DNA of 64,000 nucleotides from Nocardioides thalensis (GCF_013410655.1 NZ_JACCFP010000001.1:3681501-3745500), one strand, 5' to 3'; positions 48,162 through 57,503 are shown, counted from the stretch's first letter. Translations and numbers: made by a program. Notes: a model not told the origin generated them from the letters alone.

Positions 48162-49175
48162 ATGGACCTCTCCCTCGCGATCGTGATCGCGGTCGTCGTC
48201 ATCGCGCTGGTCTTCGACTACACCAACGGGTTCCACGACGCCGCCAACGCCATCGCCACCTCGGTGTCGACGCGCGCGCTGACGCCTCGCGTCGCGCTCG
48301 CCCTGGCGGCGATCATGAACTTCGTCGGCGCGTTCCTCGGCCAGAAGGTCGCCCACACGGTGAGCGACGTGATCTCCCCGCCACCGGACGACCACGGCCT
48401 GATCATCGTGGCCGCCGGCCTGATCGGGGCGATCACCTGGAACCTGATCACCTGGTACTTCGGGCTGCCCTCGTCGTCGTCCCACGCCCTCATCGGCGGG
48501 CTGGTCGGCGCCGCGATCGCCGGCGGCGTCACCGTTGCCTGGTCGACGGTGCTGGAGAAGGTCGTCATCCCGATGTTCCTGTCGCCGATCTTCGCGTTCT
48601 GCGCCGGCTTCCTGGTGATGCTGCTGGTGCTCTGGATCTTCCGGAAGGCGAACCCGCACAAGGCCAACAAGGGCTTCCGCATCGCACAGACCATCTCGGC
48701 TGCCGCGATGGCCCTCGGCCACGGCCTCCAGGACGCCCAGAAGACGATGGGCGTGATCTTCCTCGCCCTCGTCACCGGCGGCTACGTCGCGTCGGAGGCC
48801 GACGGCGGCGAGCTGCCGCTGTGGGTCATCTTCGCGGCCGCTGCCGCGATCTCGCTCGGCACCTGGGCCGGGGGCTGGCGCATCATGCGCACCCTCGGCC
48901 GGCGGATCATCCACCTCGACCCGCCGCAGGGCTTCGCCGCCGAGTCGGTGGCCGCGTCGGTCCTCTACACCACCGCCTACGTCTACGAGGCCCCGATCTC
49001 CACCACGCACACGATCACCTCGGCGGTGATGGGTGTCGGGGCGACGAAGCGCCTCTCGGCCGTGCGCTGGGGCGTCGCGGGCACGATCCTCACGGCGTGG
49101 GTGCTGACGTTCCCGATGGCCGCCACCGCGGCCTGGATCTCCTACGAGATCCTGCACCTGATCGTCCCCGTCTGA
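48162..49175 (+). CDS. pit: Low-affinity inorganic phosphate transporter
   Basis: A 337-residue membrane protein with about nine helices and the Pit duplicated signature FDYTNGFHDAANAIATSVST near the N-terminus and FGLPSSSSHALIGGLVGAAI in the middle. It imports metal-phosphate with protons, constitutive in most bacteria. Cotranscribed with the DUF47 gene. It converges with the pst operon regulator with a 33-nt gap. Confidence 0.95.
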   Translation: MDLSLAIVIAVVVIALVFDYTNGFHDAANAIATSVSTRALTPRVALALAAIMNFVGAFLGQKVAHTVSDVISPPPDDHGLIIVAAGLIGAITWNLITWYFGLPSSSSHALIGGLVGAAIAGGVTVAWSTVLEKVVIPMFLSPIFAFCAGFLVMLLVLWIFRKANPHKANKGFRIAQTISAAAMALGHGLQDAQKTMGVIFLALVTGGYVASEADGGELPLWVIFAAAAAISLGTWAGGWRIMRTLGRRIIHLDPPQGFAAESVAASVLYTTAYVYEAPISTTHTITSAVMGVGATKRLSAVRWGVAGTILTAWVLTFPMAATAAWISYEILHLIVPV

Positions 49176-49208
49176 CGGCTCGGCGCGCCATCCCTGCCGG
49201 TTCGGCGG

Positions 49209-49925
49209 TCAGTTGATGGTGAGGGAGTAGCCGCGGCCGCGGATCCGGCGTACGTCGGCGACGTCGCCGATGCGGCCGCGCAGTCGGGTGACGTGCATGG
49301 CGATCGTGTTGCCCGAGGGGCGGCGGTCGGCCGTGCCCCACAGGGCGGCGCGCAGCTCGTCGTCGGTGACGATGCCCGGCGCCCGCAGCATCAGGGTGCG
49401 GAGCAGCTCGAACTCCTTGAGCGGGAGGTCGGCGATCCGCTCGCCGTTGATCGCCACCCGGTAGGCGCCGGCGTCGAGCTCGATCGGGCCGACGACGACG
49501 CGGGCGTGCTCCTCCAGGGGCCGGGGCGAGCGGTTGAGCAGCTCCCACAGCTCCGGCGCGGAGTAGGGGCGGGTCACCACCGCGCTGGCGCCGGCCAGCA
49601 TCACGGCGGCGACGTCGGCCGCCCGCGCATGCTCCAGCGCAGCGACGACGTACGGCGCGCCGTACCTCATCATCGCGGCGACGAACTCCTCCGCCGGCAC
49701 CCCGGGCGTCTCGGGCGCGACGACCACGGCCTGCGGATCGTGGCGACCGAACTCGATGAGCCCGTCCGTCGTCGTCCGCGCCCAGGTGACGTGCACACCG
49801 CGCGCCGCCATCGCCTCGGAGAGGCTGTCCGACTCCTCGTGGGGGTCGACGACGAGCAGGTGCGCGCCGGCAGCCTCGGCCCAGCGGTGCAGGTAGGTCC
49901 GCACCGCCGTCTCCCGAGTGGACAT
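49209..49925 (-). CDS. Winged-helix response-regulator-like protein with degenerate receiver
   Basis: A 238-residue OmpR-like protein. The N-terminal 130 residues resemble a receiver (LLVVDPHEESDSLSEAMAAR), but the phosphorylation position reads AVVVAPETPG with no Asp. The C-terminal winged helix (LPLKEFELLRTLMLRAPGIV, SGNTIAMHVTRLRGRIG, IRGRGYSLTIN) is intact. It starts 8 nt after the pstB stop, so it is the last gene of the pst operon, the place often taken by phoU. It may be a phosphorylation-independent regulator of phosphate genes; inference. Confidence 0.82.
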   Translation of the reverse strand: MSTRETAVRTYLHRWAEAAGAHLLVVDPHEESDSLSEAMAARGVHVTWARTTTDGLIEFGRHDPQAVVVAPETPGVPAEEFVAAMMRYGAPYVVAALEHARAADVAAVMLAGASAVVTRPYSAPELWELLNRSPRPLEEHARVVVGPIELDAGAYRVAINGERIADLPLKEFELLRTLMLRAPGIVTDDELRAALWGTADRRPSGNTIAMHVTRLRGRIGDVADVRRIRGRGYSLTIN

Positions 49926-49933
49926 GCGTCCGC

Positions 49934-50824
49934 TCAGCCGAAGCGACCCGAGATGTAGTCCTCGGTCCGCTTGTCCTCCGGGCTCGAGAAGAGCCGCTTG
50001 GTGAGGTCGAACTCCACCAGGAGCCCGGTCCGGTTGCCGGTCGTCTCGTCGGGCTTGGCGGTGAAGAACGCCGTGCGGTCGGAGACGCGTGCGGCCTGCT
50101 GCATGTTGTGGGTGACCACGATGATCGTGAAGTCCTTCCGGAGCTCCAGCATCAGGTCCTCGATCTTCGACGTCGCGATCGGGTCGAGGGCCGAGCACGG
50201 CTCGTCCATCAGGATCACGTCGGGACGGGTCGCGATCGTGCGCGCGATGCAGAGCCGCTGCTGCTGACCACCGGAGAGGCCGAACGCGGACTGCTTCAGC
50301 TTGTCCTTGACCTCGTCCCAGAGCGCGGCGCCGCGCAGCGCCTGCTCGACCAGGTCGTCCATGTTGTCGACGTCCATGCCGATGACCCGCGGGCCGTAGG
50401 CGATGTTGTCGTAGATCGACTTGGGGAACGGGTTCGGCTTCTGGAACACCATGCCGATGTGCTGGCGCACCGCGATCGGGTCGACGCCCTTCGCGTAGAT
50501 GTTCTGGCCGTGGTAGTTGACCTCGCCCTCGACGCGGGCGCTCGGCACCAGGTCGTTCATCCGGTTGAGGCAGCGGAGCACGGTCGACTTGCCGCAGCCG
50601 GACGGGCCGATCATCGCGGTGATCTCGTTCTTGCCGAACGTCAGGTTGACGTCGTGGACCGCGTGGAAGTCGCCGTAGAACACGTTGAGGTGGTAGGTGT
50701 CCATGACCGACTCGGCCGGGACGTCACCGATGGTGGGGTGCGCGGCCTCCTCGTCGATCGACAACGCGATCCCGGGCTTCTCGCCAGGCTCGTCGGTGCT
50801 GGCGGTGGCGGGGTGGGTGGACAT
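49934..50824 (-). CDS. pstB: Phosphate ABC transporter ATPase
   Basis: A 296-residue PstB with an N-terminal extension of about 40 residues. Its motifs are Walker A GPSGCGKST, FQKPNPFPKSIYDNIAYGPR typical of PstB, signature LSGGQQQRLCIARTIATRP, and Walker B VILMDEPCSALDP. It powers high-affinity phosphate import with PstSCA. ATG 50824 has GGGAGA upstream; it lies 14 nt after pstA. Confidence 0.97.
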   Translation of the reverse strand: MSTHPATASTDEPGEKPGIALSIDEEAAHPTIGDVPAESVMDTYHLNVFYGDFHAVHDVNLTFGKNEITAMIGPSGCGKSTVLRCLNRMNDLVPSARVEGEVNYHGQNIYAKGVDPIAVRQHIGMVFQKPNPFPKSIYDNIAYGPRVIGMDVDNMDDLVEQALRGAALWDEVKDKLKQSAFGLSGGQQQRLCIARTIATRPDVILMDEPCSALDPIATSKIEDLMLELRKDFTIIVVTHNMQQAARVSDRTAFFTAKPDETTGNRTGLLVEFDLTKRLFSSPEDKRTEDYISGRFG

Positions 50825-50838
50825 GTGCGGGTCTCCCT

Positions 50839-51804
50839 TTACCAGGATCGCTGGAACTTGTTGCGGATGATGATGGCGAGCGCGTTCATGCCGAGGATCA
50901 TGGCCAGCAGCACGATGATGCCGGCCGACGCTGCCTCGCGGACGACGGCGAGCGGGCTGCTCGCGGCCTGGAAGATCTCCAGCGGGAATGCCTCGATGCT
51001 GCTGAAGACGAACGGGAACTCGGGGTCCCAGTTGGCGGCTGCGAAGCCGACCATGACCAGCGGCGCGGCCTCGCCGATGGCGCGCGAGAGGCCGAGGATG
51101 GTGCCCGTCGAGATGCCAGGGATCGCCGACGGGAGGGTCTGGCGCCAGGTGGTCTGCCAGACCGTGGCCCCGAGGGCGAGCGAGCCCTGCCGGATCTCCT
51201 CCGGCACCGACCTCAGCGCCTCACGCGTGGTGATGATGACGACGGGCAGGATCAGCAGGGCTAGTGCAACCGCGCCCCCGATCGCCCAGGTTCGTTCGAC
51301 GCTGAGGAACGACATGATCGCCGCGGCCAGCATGCCGTAGATGACGGCCGGGACGGCCGCCAGGTTCTGCAGGTTGACCTCGATCACCCGGTTGTACCAG
51401 GTGTTGTTGTCGGCGAACTCCTCGAGGTACGTCGCGGCGGCCACGCCGAGCGGGATCGCGAGCAATGCTGTCGTCATCATGAGGACGACCGACCCGAGGA
51501 TGCCGGCACGGAAGCCGGTGTACTCGACCGACAGATCCTTCGGGTCACGGCCGGCCGCGGCCAGCTCGTCGGCCTTGTCGGCCGCGAACGACTGCGTGTA
51601 ATGGGTGAACAGCGAGGAGTCGAAACGGCCGGAGCCGTCGATGACGGTGTCGACGATCAGCGCGATCAGCACCATGACGCCGAAGAACAACGAGAACCAG
51701 AGCGCCCCGAGGAACACGAGCGACTTGACGTCGCGGTCCTTGCTCTTGCCGGTCGCGATCGTGGACGAGGTCACCGCGCGGGCGGTGGTTGCTGCGGCGC
51801 TCAT
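50839..51804 (-). CDS. pstA: Phosphate ABC transporter permease PstA
   Basis: A 321-residue permease with six membrane helices. The binding-protein-dependent EAA loop is seen as LRSVPEEIRQGSLALGATVW, then GLSRAIGEAAPLVMVGFA. A periplasmic loop of about 60 residues follows the first helix. It overlaps pstC by one base (TGATG). Confidence 0.95.
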   Translation of the reverse strand: MSAAATTARAVTSSTIATGKSKDRDVKSLVFLGALWFSLFFGVMVLIALIVDTVIDGSGRFDSSLFTHYTQSFAADKADELAAAGRDPKDLSVEYTGFRAGILGSVVLMMTTALLAIPLGVAAATYLEEFADNNTWYNRVIEVNLQNLAAVPAVIYGMLAAAIMSFLSVERTWAIGGAVALALLILPVVIITTREALRSVPEEIRQGSLALGATVWQTTWRQTLPSAIPGISTGTILGLSRAIGEAAPLVMVGFAAANWDPEFPFVFSSIEAFPLEIFQAASSPLAVVREAASAGIIVLLAMILGMNALAIIIRNKFQRSW

Positions 51805-52739
51805 CAGTAGGCCTGCCTGAATCGACGGACGATCGCGATGCTGAACATGTTCATGATGAACGTGAGCACGAAGAGCAGGAGGGCGACCGCGAAGAGGAAG
51901 TTGTACTCGGTCGATCCGACCGGAGATTCGCCCAGCGCCGTGCGGGCGATCTTGCCCGTCATGGTCTCGTGGGCCTCGGTCGGGTCGAGCGACATGTTCT
52001 TGATCGAGCCGCCGGCCATCAGCACGATCATCGTCTCGCCGACCGCCCGCGACATGCCGAGCACGATGGCTGCCGCGATGCCCGAGAGAGCGGCGGGGAA
52101 CACCACGCGGAGCGTGGTCTGCATCCGGTTGGCGCCCATGGCGAGCGAGCCCTGGCGCATGGCGAGCGGCACGGCGGAGAGCGCGTCCTCGGAGAGCGAG
52201 GCGACCGTCGGGATGATCATCACGCCGAGCACCAGGCCGGCGCCGAGCGAGTTGAACGCGCTGACCTCGAGACCGAGCCACTGCTTGAGAACGACCGGGA
52301 TCACGAAGAAGACGGCGAACGCGCCGTAGACGACCGACGGAACACCCGCGAGCAGCTCGACCGTCGGCTTGAGCCACTTGCGTGCTCGCTTCGAGGCGTA
52401 CTCGGAGAGGTACATCGCCGCACCGAGACCGATCGGGACCGCGATGCAGAGGGCGATCACGGTCGTGATGGCCGTGCCGACGATCAGCGGGATCACGGCG
52501 TACGGGCGATCGTCGGAGACGTCGGAGGTGCGGAAGAAGTCCCCGAACGGGATCTCCGCGAAGAAGTCCAGCGCCGGCTGCAGGACGGCCCCGATGATCC
52601 CGACGGTGACGAGCACCGACAGGACCGCGGCCGAGACCAGCAAGAACTTGATCACCGCCTCCCCGGGGCGGGGCCGGGCGGTGAGGACGGGGGCCGGGCC
52701 CGCCCCGGAGGGCGAGCCCGGCTCACTGATAGCCGTCAT
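51804..52739 (-). CDS. pstC: Phosphate ABC transporter permease PstC
   Basis: A 311-residue permease with six membrane helices. The EAA loop is LSAVPLAMRQGSLAMGANRM, followed by GMSRAVGETMIVLMAGG; LLAGVPSVVYGAFAVFFVIP is a typical PstC segment. It forms the channel with PstA. The gene lies 34 nt after pstS in the same operon. Confidence 0.95.
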   Translation of the reverse strand: MTAISEPGSPSGAGPAPVLTARPRPGEAVIKFLLVSAAVLSVLVTVGIIGAVLQPALDFFAEIPFGDFFRTSDVSDDRPYAVIPLIVGTAITTVIALCIAVPIGLGAAMYLSEYASKRARKWLKPTVELLAGVPSVVYGAFAVFFVIPVVLKQWLGLEVSAFNSLGAGLVLGVMIIPTVASLSEDALSAVPLAMRQGSLAMGANRMQTTLRVVFPAALSGIAAAIVLGMSRAVGETMIVLMAGGSIKNMSLDPTEAHETMTGKIARTALGESPVGSTEYNFLFAVALLLFVLTFIMNMFSIAIVRRFRQAY

Positions 52740-52773
52740 GGGATGGCTACTCGATTCGATTCGACCGGCTCGT

Positions 52774-53778
52774 TCAGCCGCCGATGCCGGCGAGCGCGTC
52801 CTGAGTGGCCGCGTAGTCCTCGTCGTTGAGCGGGATGAAGCCGGCGCCGGCAGCGATGTCGGCGAGGTTGGCGATGTAGTAGTCGGTGAACTCGGCGACG
52901 GCCGGCTCGTCCGTGTAGGACTTGTTGTTCACGTAGATGAACAGGGGGCGGGCGAGCGGCGAGTAGCTGCCGTCCTGGGCCGTCTCGGCGGAGGGCTCGA
53001 CGCAGCCGTTGCCACCGTCGATCGCGACGGCCTTCAGCTTGTCCTGGTTCTCCTCGTAGTAGGTGTAGCCGAAGAAGCCGACACCACCCTCGGTCTCGGA
53101 GACGCCGGTGACGAGCACGTTGTCGTCCTCGGAGGTCTCGAAGTCCTTGCGCAGGGTCTCGGACTCGTCCTCGACGACGTCGGCAGCCATGTAGTCATAG
53201 GTGCCGGAGTCGGTGCCGGGGATGAAGCCGACGATCTCCTGGTCGGGGAACTCGGGGTTGATGTCCTGCCAGTTCGTCGCCTTCGACTTGGGACCGAAGA
53301 GCTTCACGAGCTCCTCGACGGTCAGGCAGTCGACGGCGAGGTCGGGGTGCACGGCGACGGTGAGCGCGTCGGTGGCGATGAGGAGCTCGGTGTACTCGAT
53401 CCCGTTCTCCTCGCAGACCGGCACCTCCTCCTCCTCGTCGATCGGGCGGGAGGCGTCGGAGATGTCGGTCTCGCCGGTGCAGAACACCTCGAAGCCACCA
53501 CCGGTGCCGGCCTCGCCGACGGACACCTGGATCGGCGAGCCGTCGACGGTCATCAGCTCGGCGGCGGCCGTCGTCATCGGGTAGACGGTGGAGGAGCCGT
53601 CGACGGCGACCTCGCCCTCGACGCTCGTGTCGAGCTCGCCGGCCGCGGCGCCGTTGTCGCCGCCGGAGCCGCCGGCGCTGGTGTCGTCACCGCCGTCGTC
53701 GCTGCCACAGGCGGTGAGGACCAGCGCGAGCGCTGCCACGCCGGGGACGATGGCGCGTCGGATGGAGATTCGGTTCAA
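52774..53778 (-). CDS. pstS: Phosphate-binding lipoprotein
   Basis: A 334-residue periplasm-facing lipoprotein with signal peptide and lipobox LALVLTAC (Cys about 23), a Gly/Asp/Ser-rich spacer, and the PstS ligand loops DGSSTVYPMTTAAAELM and SGTYDYMAADVVED. It binds phosphate for PstCA. TTG 53778 is chosen because it gives a normal signal peptide; the open frame upstream would add 27 residues unlike a signal peptide. A PHO box lies about 100 nt upstream. Confidence 0.95.
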   Translation of the reverse strand: MNRISIRRAIVPGVAALALVLTACGSDDGGDDTSAGGSGGDNGAAAGELDTSVEGEVAVDGSSTVYPMTTAAAELMTVDGSPIQVSVGEAGTGGGFEVFCTGETDISDASRPIDEEEEVPVCEENGIEYTELLIATDALTVAVHPDLAVDCLTVEELVKLFGPKSKATNWQDINPEFPDQEIVGFIPGTDSGTYDYMAADVVEDESETLRKDFETSEDDNVLVTGVSETEGGVGFFGYTYYEENQDKLKAVAIDGGNGCVEPSAETAQDGSYSPLARPLFIYVNNKSYTDEPAVAEFTDYYIANLADIAAGAGFIPLNDEDYAATQDALAGIGG

Positions 53779-53878
53779 GAGTCTTGCCTCTCGGGACCTG
53801 AGGGGCGCGTCTTGGACCCCCCACGGATGTTCTCTGGACGCGACGAACGTAGGGAGCACGGGTAACGCAACTCAGTGA

Positions 53879-53900
53879 CAATCCTGAACGGACGGTGAAC
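53879..53900 (-). promoter_or_regulatory. PHO box upstream of pstS
   Basis: On the minus strand GTTCACCGTCC (53890-53900) is followed directly by GTTCAGGATTG (53879-53889). These are two adjacent 11-bp units of the actinobacterial PhoP binding repeat (GTTCACC-type). The position, 101 nt before the pstS start, fits activation of the pst operon under phosphate limitation. Confidence 0.72.
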
Positions 53901-53972
53901 AGCGGCCGAGCAGACGGCGGAGCGGTGAGAGCGGCGTCACGCCGGCCGGCTCGCGAGGGGTCTCCCGAGAGG

Positions 53973-54857
53973 CTAGGGGCCGACCCGGTGCCGTTCAACC
54001 GCGACGACGACGCCCTTGCGCGCGTGCACGACGAGCATCTCCCCGGGAGCGAGCTCCGGCTCCCGCTGGACGGCGCGGAGGCCGATCGCGTCGTAGACGA
54101 GCGGCAGGACGGGCCGGTGCGTGCAGATCACCGCGCCCTCCCCGCTCGAGAGCAGGTCCTCGACGATCCGCTCCACCGCCTTTTCGGTCGCGCCCTCCTC
54201 GCTCAGGCGCTTGCGGGTGTCCAGCTCGTAGCCGGTGGTCTCGACGTAGGGCTGCACCGTCTGCACGCACCGCTTGCTCGCGGAGCTGACGACGGCCGCG
54301 GCGTCGTACGCCGCCAGGACCGGGACCAGCCGGTCGGCCTGCGCCTCGCCCGTGCGCAGCAGGGGGCGGTCGCGGTCGTCGCCGCGCCAGGTACGGCGGG
54401 AGCGCGCGACGGCGTGGCGGAGCACGACGAGGGCGTGCGTCTTGCGCCGTACGGCCTTCGCGTGCGCGAGCGTCTCGCGGTCGAACTCGTAGGTGAGGAG
54501 GTCGGCCGCCTCCGCGACGGGCACCCACCGGACGTCGTCGATCTCGTCGTTGGGACGGTAGTGGGAGACGTCGTCGTCGGCGACGGTGCGCCCGGTCCAG
54601 TAGTGGACGGTCTTCATCCGGCGGCCGGTGGGATAGCGCTGGTCGGGCAGCGGCGGCCCGAGCCGCACGTGGAGGCCGGTCTCCTCGGCCACCTCACGCA
54701 CCGCGGCGGCGGTGGGGTGCTCCCAGCGCTCGAGCTTGCCCTTCGGGAAGGACCAGTCGTCGTACTTCGGGCGGTGCACGAGGAGCACCTCGCGCCCCGG
54801 ACGGAACGTGACGACGCCGGCTGCCCGGACGTCGGGCTGGGACTCGGGCGCGGCCAC
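53973..54857 (-). CDS. mutT1: MutT1-type Nudix hydrolase fused to histidine phosphatase
   Basis: A 294-residue fusion. The N-terminal Nudix domain has the Nudix box GKLERWEHPTAAAVREVAEE followed by TGL. The C-terminal histidine-phosphatase-like domain begins VVLRHAVARSR, where the RHG motif reads RHA, and has ICTHRPVLPLVYDA with the second His. Mycobacterial MutT1 has the same domain order and hydrolyses 8-oxo-GTP and diadenosine polyphosphates. From memory the gene is a ppk neighbour in Mycobacterium, and here it flanks the same phosphate island. GTG 54857 follows a TAGTCT box by 7 nt, so the mRNA is probably leaderless. Confidence 0.9.
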   Translation of the reverse strand: MAAPESQPDVRAAGVVTFRPGREVLLVHRPKYDDWSFPKGKLERWEHPTAAAVREVAEETGLHVRLGPPLPDQRYPTGRRMKTVHYWTGRTVADDDVSHYRPNDEIDDVRWVPVAEAADLLTYEFDRETLAHAKAVRRKTHALVVLRHAVARSRRTWRGDDRDRPLLRTGEAQADRLVPVLAAYDAAAVVSSASKRCVQTVQPYVETTGYELDTRKRLSEEGATEKAVERIVEDLLSSGEGAVICTHRPVLPLVYDAIGLRAVQREPELAPGEMLVVHARKGVVVAVERHRVGP

Positions 54858-54921
54858 GGCGGAAAGACTAGTGGTGTCCGCACTAGTGTCGAGGCTCCGA
54901 TCCGAATCACGAGGAGACCGT

Positions 54922-55983
54922 GTGGCAGTCCTGGGACGACGACGCCTGCTCGTCGGTGGTGCCGTGCTCGCTGTGCTGGTCGTCGTCGCGGTCGCGCTCG
55001 TGGTCGTGCTGCGCGACGACGCCGGCGACGACACCCGGCTCGCCCGCGCCGTCGCGATGGCGCCGAAGTCCACCCAGCGCTACAGCTGGACCGACTGGGC
55101 TGCCGTTCGGGACGACCTCGGGTCCGACATCCCGACCGACGCGTCCGCGGGAGACCTGCGCCGGTTCCTCGACGAGGCCTACTCCGCCGACCTGACGTCG
55201 ACGTCCGCGATCGTCAGCGCGGCCGAGCCGCTCCAGGCGGAGCTCGGCCTCTCCCCCGCCACCGTCTCGTGGGAGCTGTTCACCCAGGGCGCGGAGGGCG
55301 CGCTGCTGCTCCTGGGCGTGCCCGACGGCTTCGACCCCGACGACCTGGAGAGCCGCCTCGAGGGACTCGGGTACGACGCACCGACCGGCGACGACTCGAT
55401 CTGGACCGGTGACCTGGCCCAGCTGCAACCGCGGGGGATCACGCCCGAGTTCTCCTACGTCTCGATCGACACCGAGGCGGGCGTGGTGGCGGCGTCCGAC
55501 GGCGCCGACTACCTCCTCGACAGGGACGACGCCGCGCGCGGCGACAGCGACGACGGCGTCGCCGACGCGGTGGCCGCCATGGGCGAGCCGCTCGCCGCGT
55601 CGGTGCTCGCCGGCGACAACGCCTGCGCCGACCTGGCGATGACGCAGGCCGACGGACCCGACCGGGTGCGCGCCGAGCAGCTGATCGACGAGGCCGGCGA
55701 GGTCGGCCCCTACCGCGGCTTCGCGATGGGGCTGATGCCCGACGGCGAGCTGCGCGTCGCGCTCGGCTTCGAGACCGAGGACCAGGCGCGCACCAACGCC
55801 GACAGCCGCGCTGAGCTGCTGGCCGGTCCGGCGCCGGGCCAGGGCGGGTCGTTCCCCGACCGGTTCTCGGTCGAGCGGATCGAGGCCGACGGCACGGTCG
55901 TCACGATGCGGCTCGACCCGGTGGAGGGCACGTTCCCCCTCAGCGACCTCTCGACGGGGCCGGTGCTCTTCGCGACCTGCTGA
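54922..55983 (+). CDS. Membrane-anchored hypothetical protein
   Basis: A 353-residue protein with one N-terminal membrane helix (about residues 6-30: LLVGGAVLAVLVVVAVALVV) and a mainly extracytoplasmic acidic remainder. It has few cysteines, one at the very C-terminus (FATC) and one near ACADLAM. I recognise no domain. GTG 54922 has GAGGAG 6 nt upstream. It is divergent from mutT1 and lies just before the copper operon without evident link. Confidence 0.75.
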   Translation: MAVLGRRRLLVGGAVLAVLVVVAVALVVVLRDDAGDDTRLARAVAMAPKSTQRYSWTDWAAVRDDLGSDIPTDASAGDLRRFLDEAYSADLTSTSAIVSAAEPLQAELGLSPATVSWELFTQGAEGALLLLGVPDGFDPDDLESRLEGLGYDAPTGDDSIWTGDLAQLQPRGITPEFSYVSIDTEAGVVAASDGADYLLDRDDAARGDSDDGVADAVAAMGEPLAASVLAGDNACADLAMTQADGPDRVRAEQLIDEAGEVGPYRGFAMGLMPDGELRVALGFETEDQARTNADSRAELLAGPAPGQGGSFPDRFSVERIEADGTVVTMRLDPVEGTFPLSDLSTGPVLFATC

Positions 55984-55990
55984 GGCGGGC

Positions 55991-56018
55991 TTGACTTAGT
56001 ACCCTAGGGGGGTATGGT
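55991..56018 (+). promoter_or_regulatory. CsoR-type operator within the csoR promoter
   Basis: TTGACT (55991-55996) and TATGGT (56013-56018), 16 nt apart, form the promoter. Between them lies TACCCTAGGGGGGTA (56000-56014), a pseudo-palindrome with TACCC/GGGTA arms and a G tract, which is the known CsoR operator style. Copper-free CsoR bound here would block RNA polymerase. The -10 box ends 7 nt before ATG 56026. Confidence 0.75.
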
Positions 56019-56025
56019 GTCGTCT

Positions 56026-56349
56026 ATGGACGACGCCAGCCACGAGCACCACCACGGCTACATCAAGCGCAAGGACGACTACCTCAAGCGCCTGCGCCGC
56101 ATCGAGGGACAGGCCCGCGGCCTGCAGCGCATGGTCGAGGACGAGAAGTACTGCATCGACATCCTCACCCAGGTCGCCGCGATGACCAGCGCGCTGCAGT
56201 CGGTCTCCCTCGGCCTCCTCGAGGAGCACATGAACCACTGCGTCCTTGATGCCGCTGTCGCGGCCCGCGACGGCGACGCCGGTCATGAAGCGGCCAGGGA
56301 GAAGGTCACCGAGGCCGTCGCCGCGATCACCCGACTCGTCAAGTCCTGA
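56026..56349 (+). CDS. csoR: Copper-sensing transcriptional repressor CsoR
   Basis: A 107-residue CsoR with KRLRRIEGQARGLQRMVEDE (DNA-contact helix), the copper ligands Cys in KYCIDILTQ, and His and Cys in HMNHC (C-x-H-x3-C set). The His-rich N-terminus (HEHHHGY) is extra. Copper binding releases DNA. ATG 56026 is used because the promoter predicts a leaderless message starting there; an upstream ATG at 56014 lies inside the operator. First gene of the copper operon. Confidence 0.93.
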   Translation: MDDASHEHHHGYIKRKDDYLKRLRRIEGQARGLQRMVEDEKYCIDILTQVAAMTSALQSVSLGLLEEHMNHCVLDAAVAARDGDAGHEAAREKVTEAVAAITRLVKS

Positions 56350-56375
56350 GCACACCCAACCGAGAGGAAACCGTC

Positions 56376-56582
56376 ATGAGCGAGACCACCACCTGGACCG
56401 TCACCGGCATGACCTGCGGCCACTGCGTCGCGTCGGTCACCGAGGAGATCAGCGAGATCCCGGGCGTCGAGGACGTCGCCGTCACCCTCGAGACCGGCGC
56501 GGTCGTCGTGACCAGCTCCGCGCCGCTGACCCGCGAGACCGTCGAGGCCGCCGTGGCCGAGGCGGGCTACGCCCTGGCCTGA
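56376..56582 (+). CDS. copZ: Copper chaperone CopZ
   Basis: A 68-residue heavy-metal-associated domain with the Cu(I) site GMTCGHC and the beta-alpha-beta-beta-alpha-beta pattern ending VAEAGYALA. It carries Cu(I) in the cytoplasm and hands it to CopA. A GAGAGGAAA site precedes ATG 56376, and it follows csoR by 26 nt. Confidence 0.95.
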   Translation: MSETTTWTVTGMTCGHCVASVTEEISEIPGVEDVAVTLETGAVVVTSSAPLTRETVEAAVAEAGYALA

Positions 56583-56584
56583 TC

Positions 56585-57503
56585 ATGCTCACGCAGCCGA
56601 TCTGGCGGATCTCGGCGTTCGCGGTCGGTCTCGCCGTCGTGCTCGCCGCCGGCATCGGCATCGGGCGGGCGGTCGGGCCGATCGAGACCGACGACGGGCA
56701 CACCGATGCCCACTCCGGCCCCGACTCCCACTCCGAGGTGATCCACGTGAACCCGGCGGACCCCGCCGCCTCCTACTCCCTCGCGATCGAGGACCCGTCC
56801 CTGCCCGCCGGCCGCTCGGAGGTGGCCTTCACGGTGGTGGACGCCGACGGCGAGCCGCTGACGGCGTACGACGTCGCGCACGGGAAGGAGCTGCACCTGA
56901 TCCTGGCGCGCTTCGACCTGGGCGGCTACCGCCACGTCCACCCCGAGCTCGACGAGGCCACCGGCGGGTGGACCGTGCCGGTGAGCCTCGAGGACGGCAG
57001 CTGGCGGGTGTACGCCGACTTCGCGCCCGCCGGCGAGGAGGCCACGCTCGCCGAGGCCGACCTGACGGTGGGCACGGGCGCCGCCACCGAGCCGCTCGGC
57101 CCGGACACCGCCACGGACACGGTCGACGGCTACGAGGTCCACCTGACTCGGGAGGGGGCGGCCGTCACCCTGCACGTCACCAAGGACGGGCGGGAGGTCA
57201 CCGACCTGCAGCCCTACCTGGGCGCCTACGGCCACCTGGTGGCGATCCGCGCCGAGGACCTCGCCTACCTGCACGTGCACCCCGAGGACGGGCCGTCCGG
57301 GCCCGAGATCGGCTTCCACGCCGAGTTCACCGAGCCCGGGCGCTACCGGTTGTTCCTCGACTTCAAGCACGAAGGCGTGGTGCGCACGGCGGTGTTCACG
57401 ATCACCGCCGAGGGCACGGGCGGGACCGACGCTCCCGAGGAGGAGCACGGCGGCGACCACGGTGACGACCACGACGACGAGCAGCAGGAGGAGGAGGGCG
57501 GCC

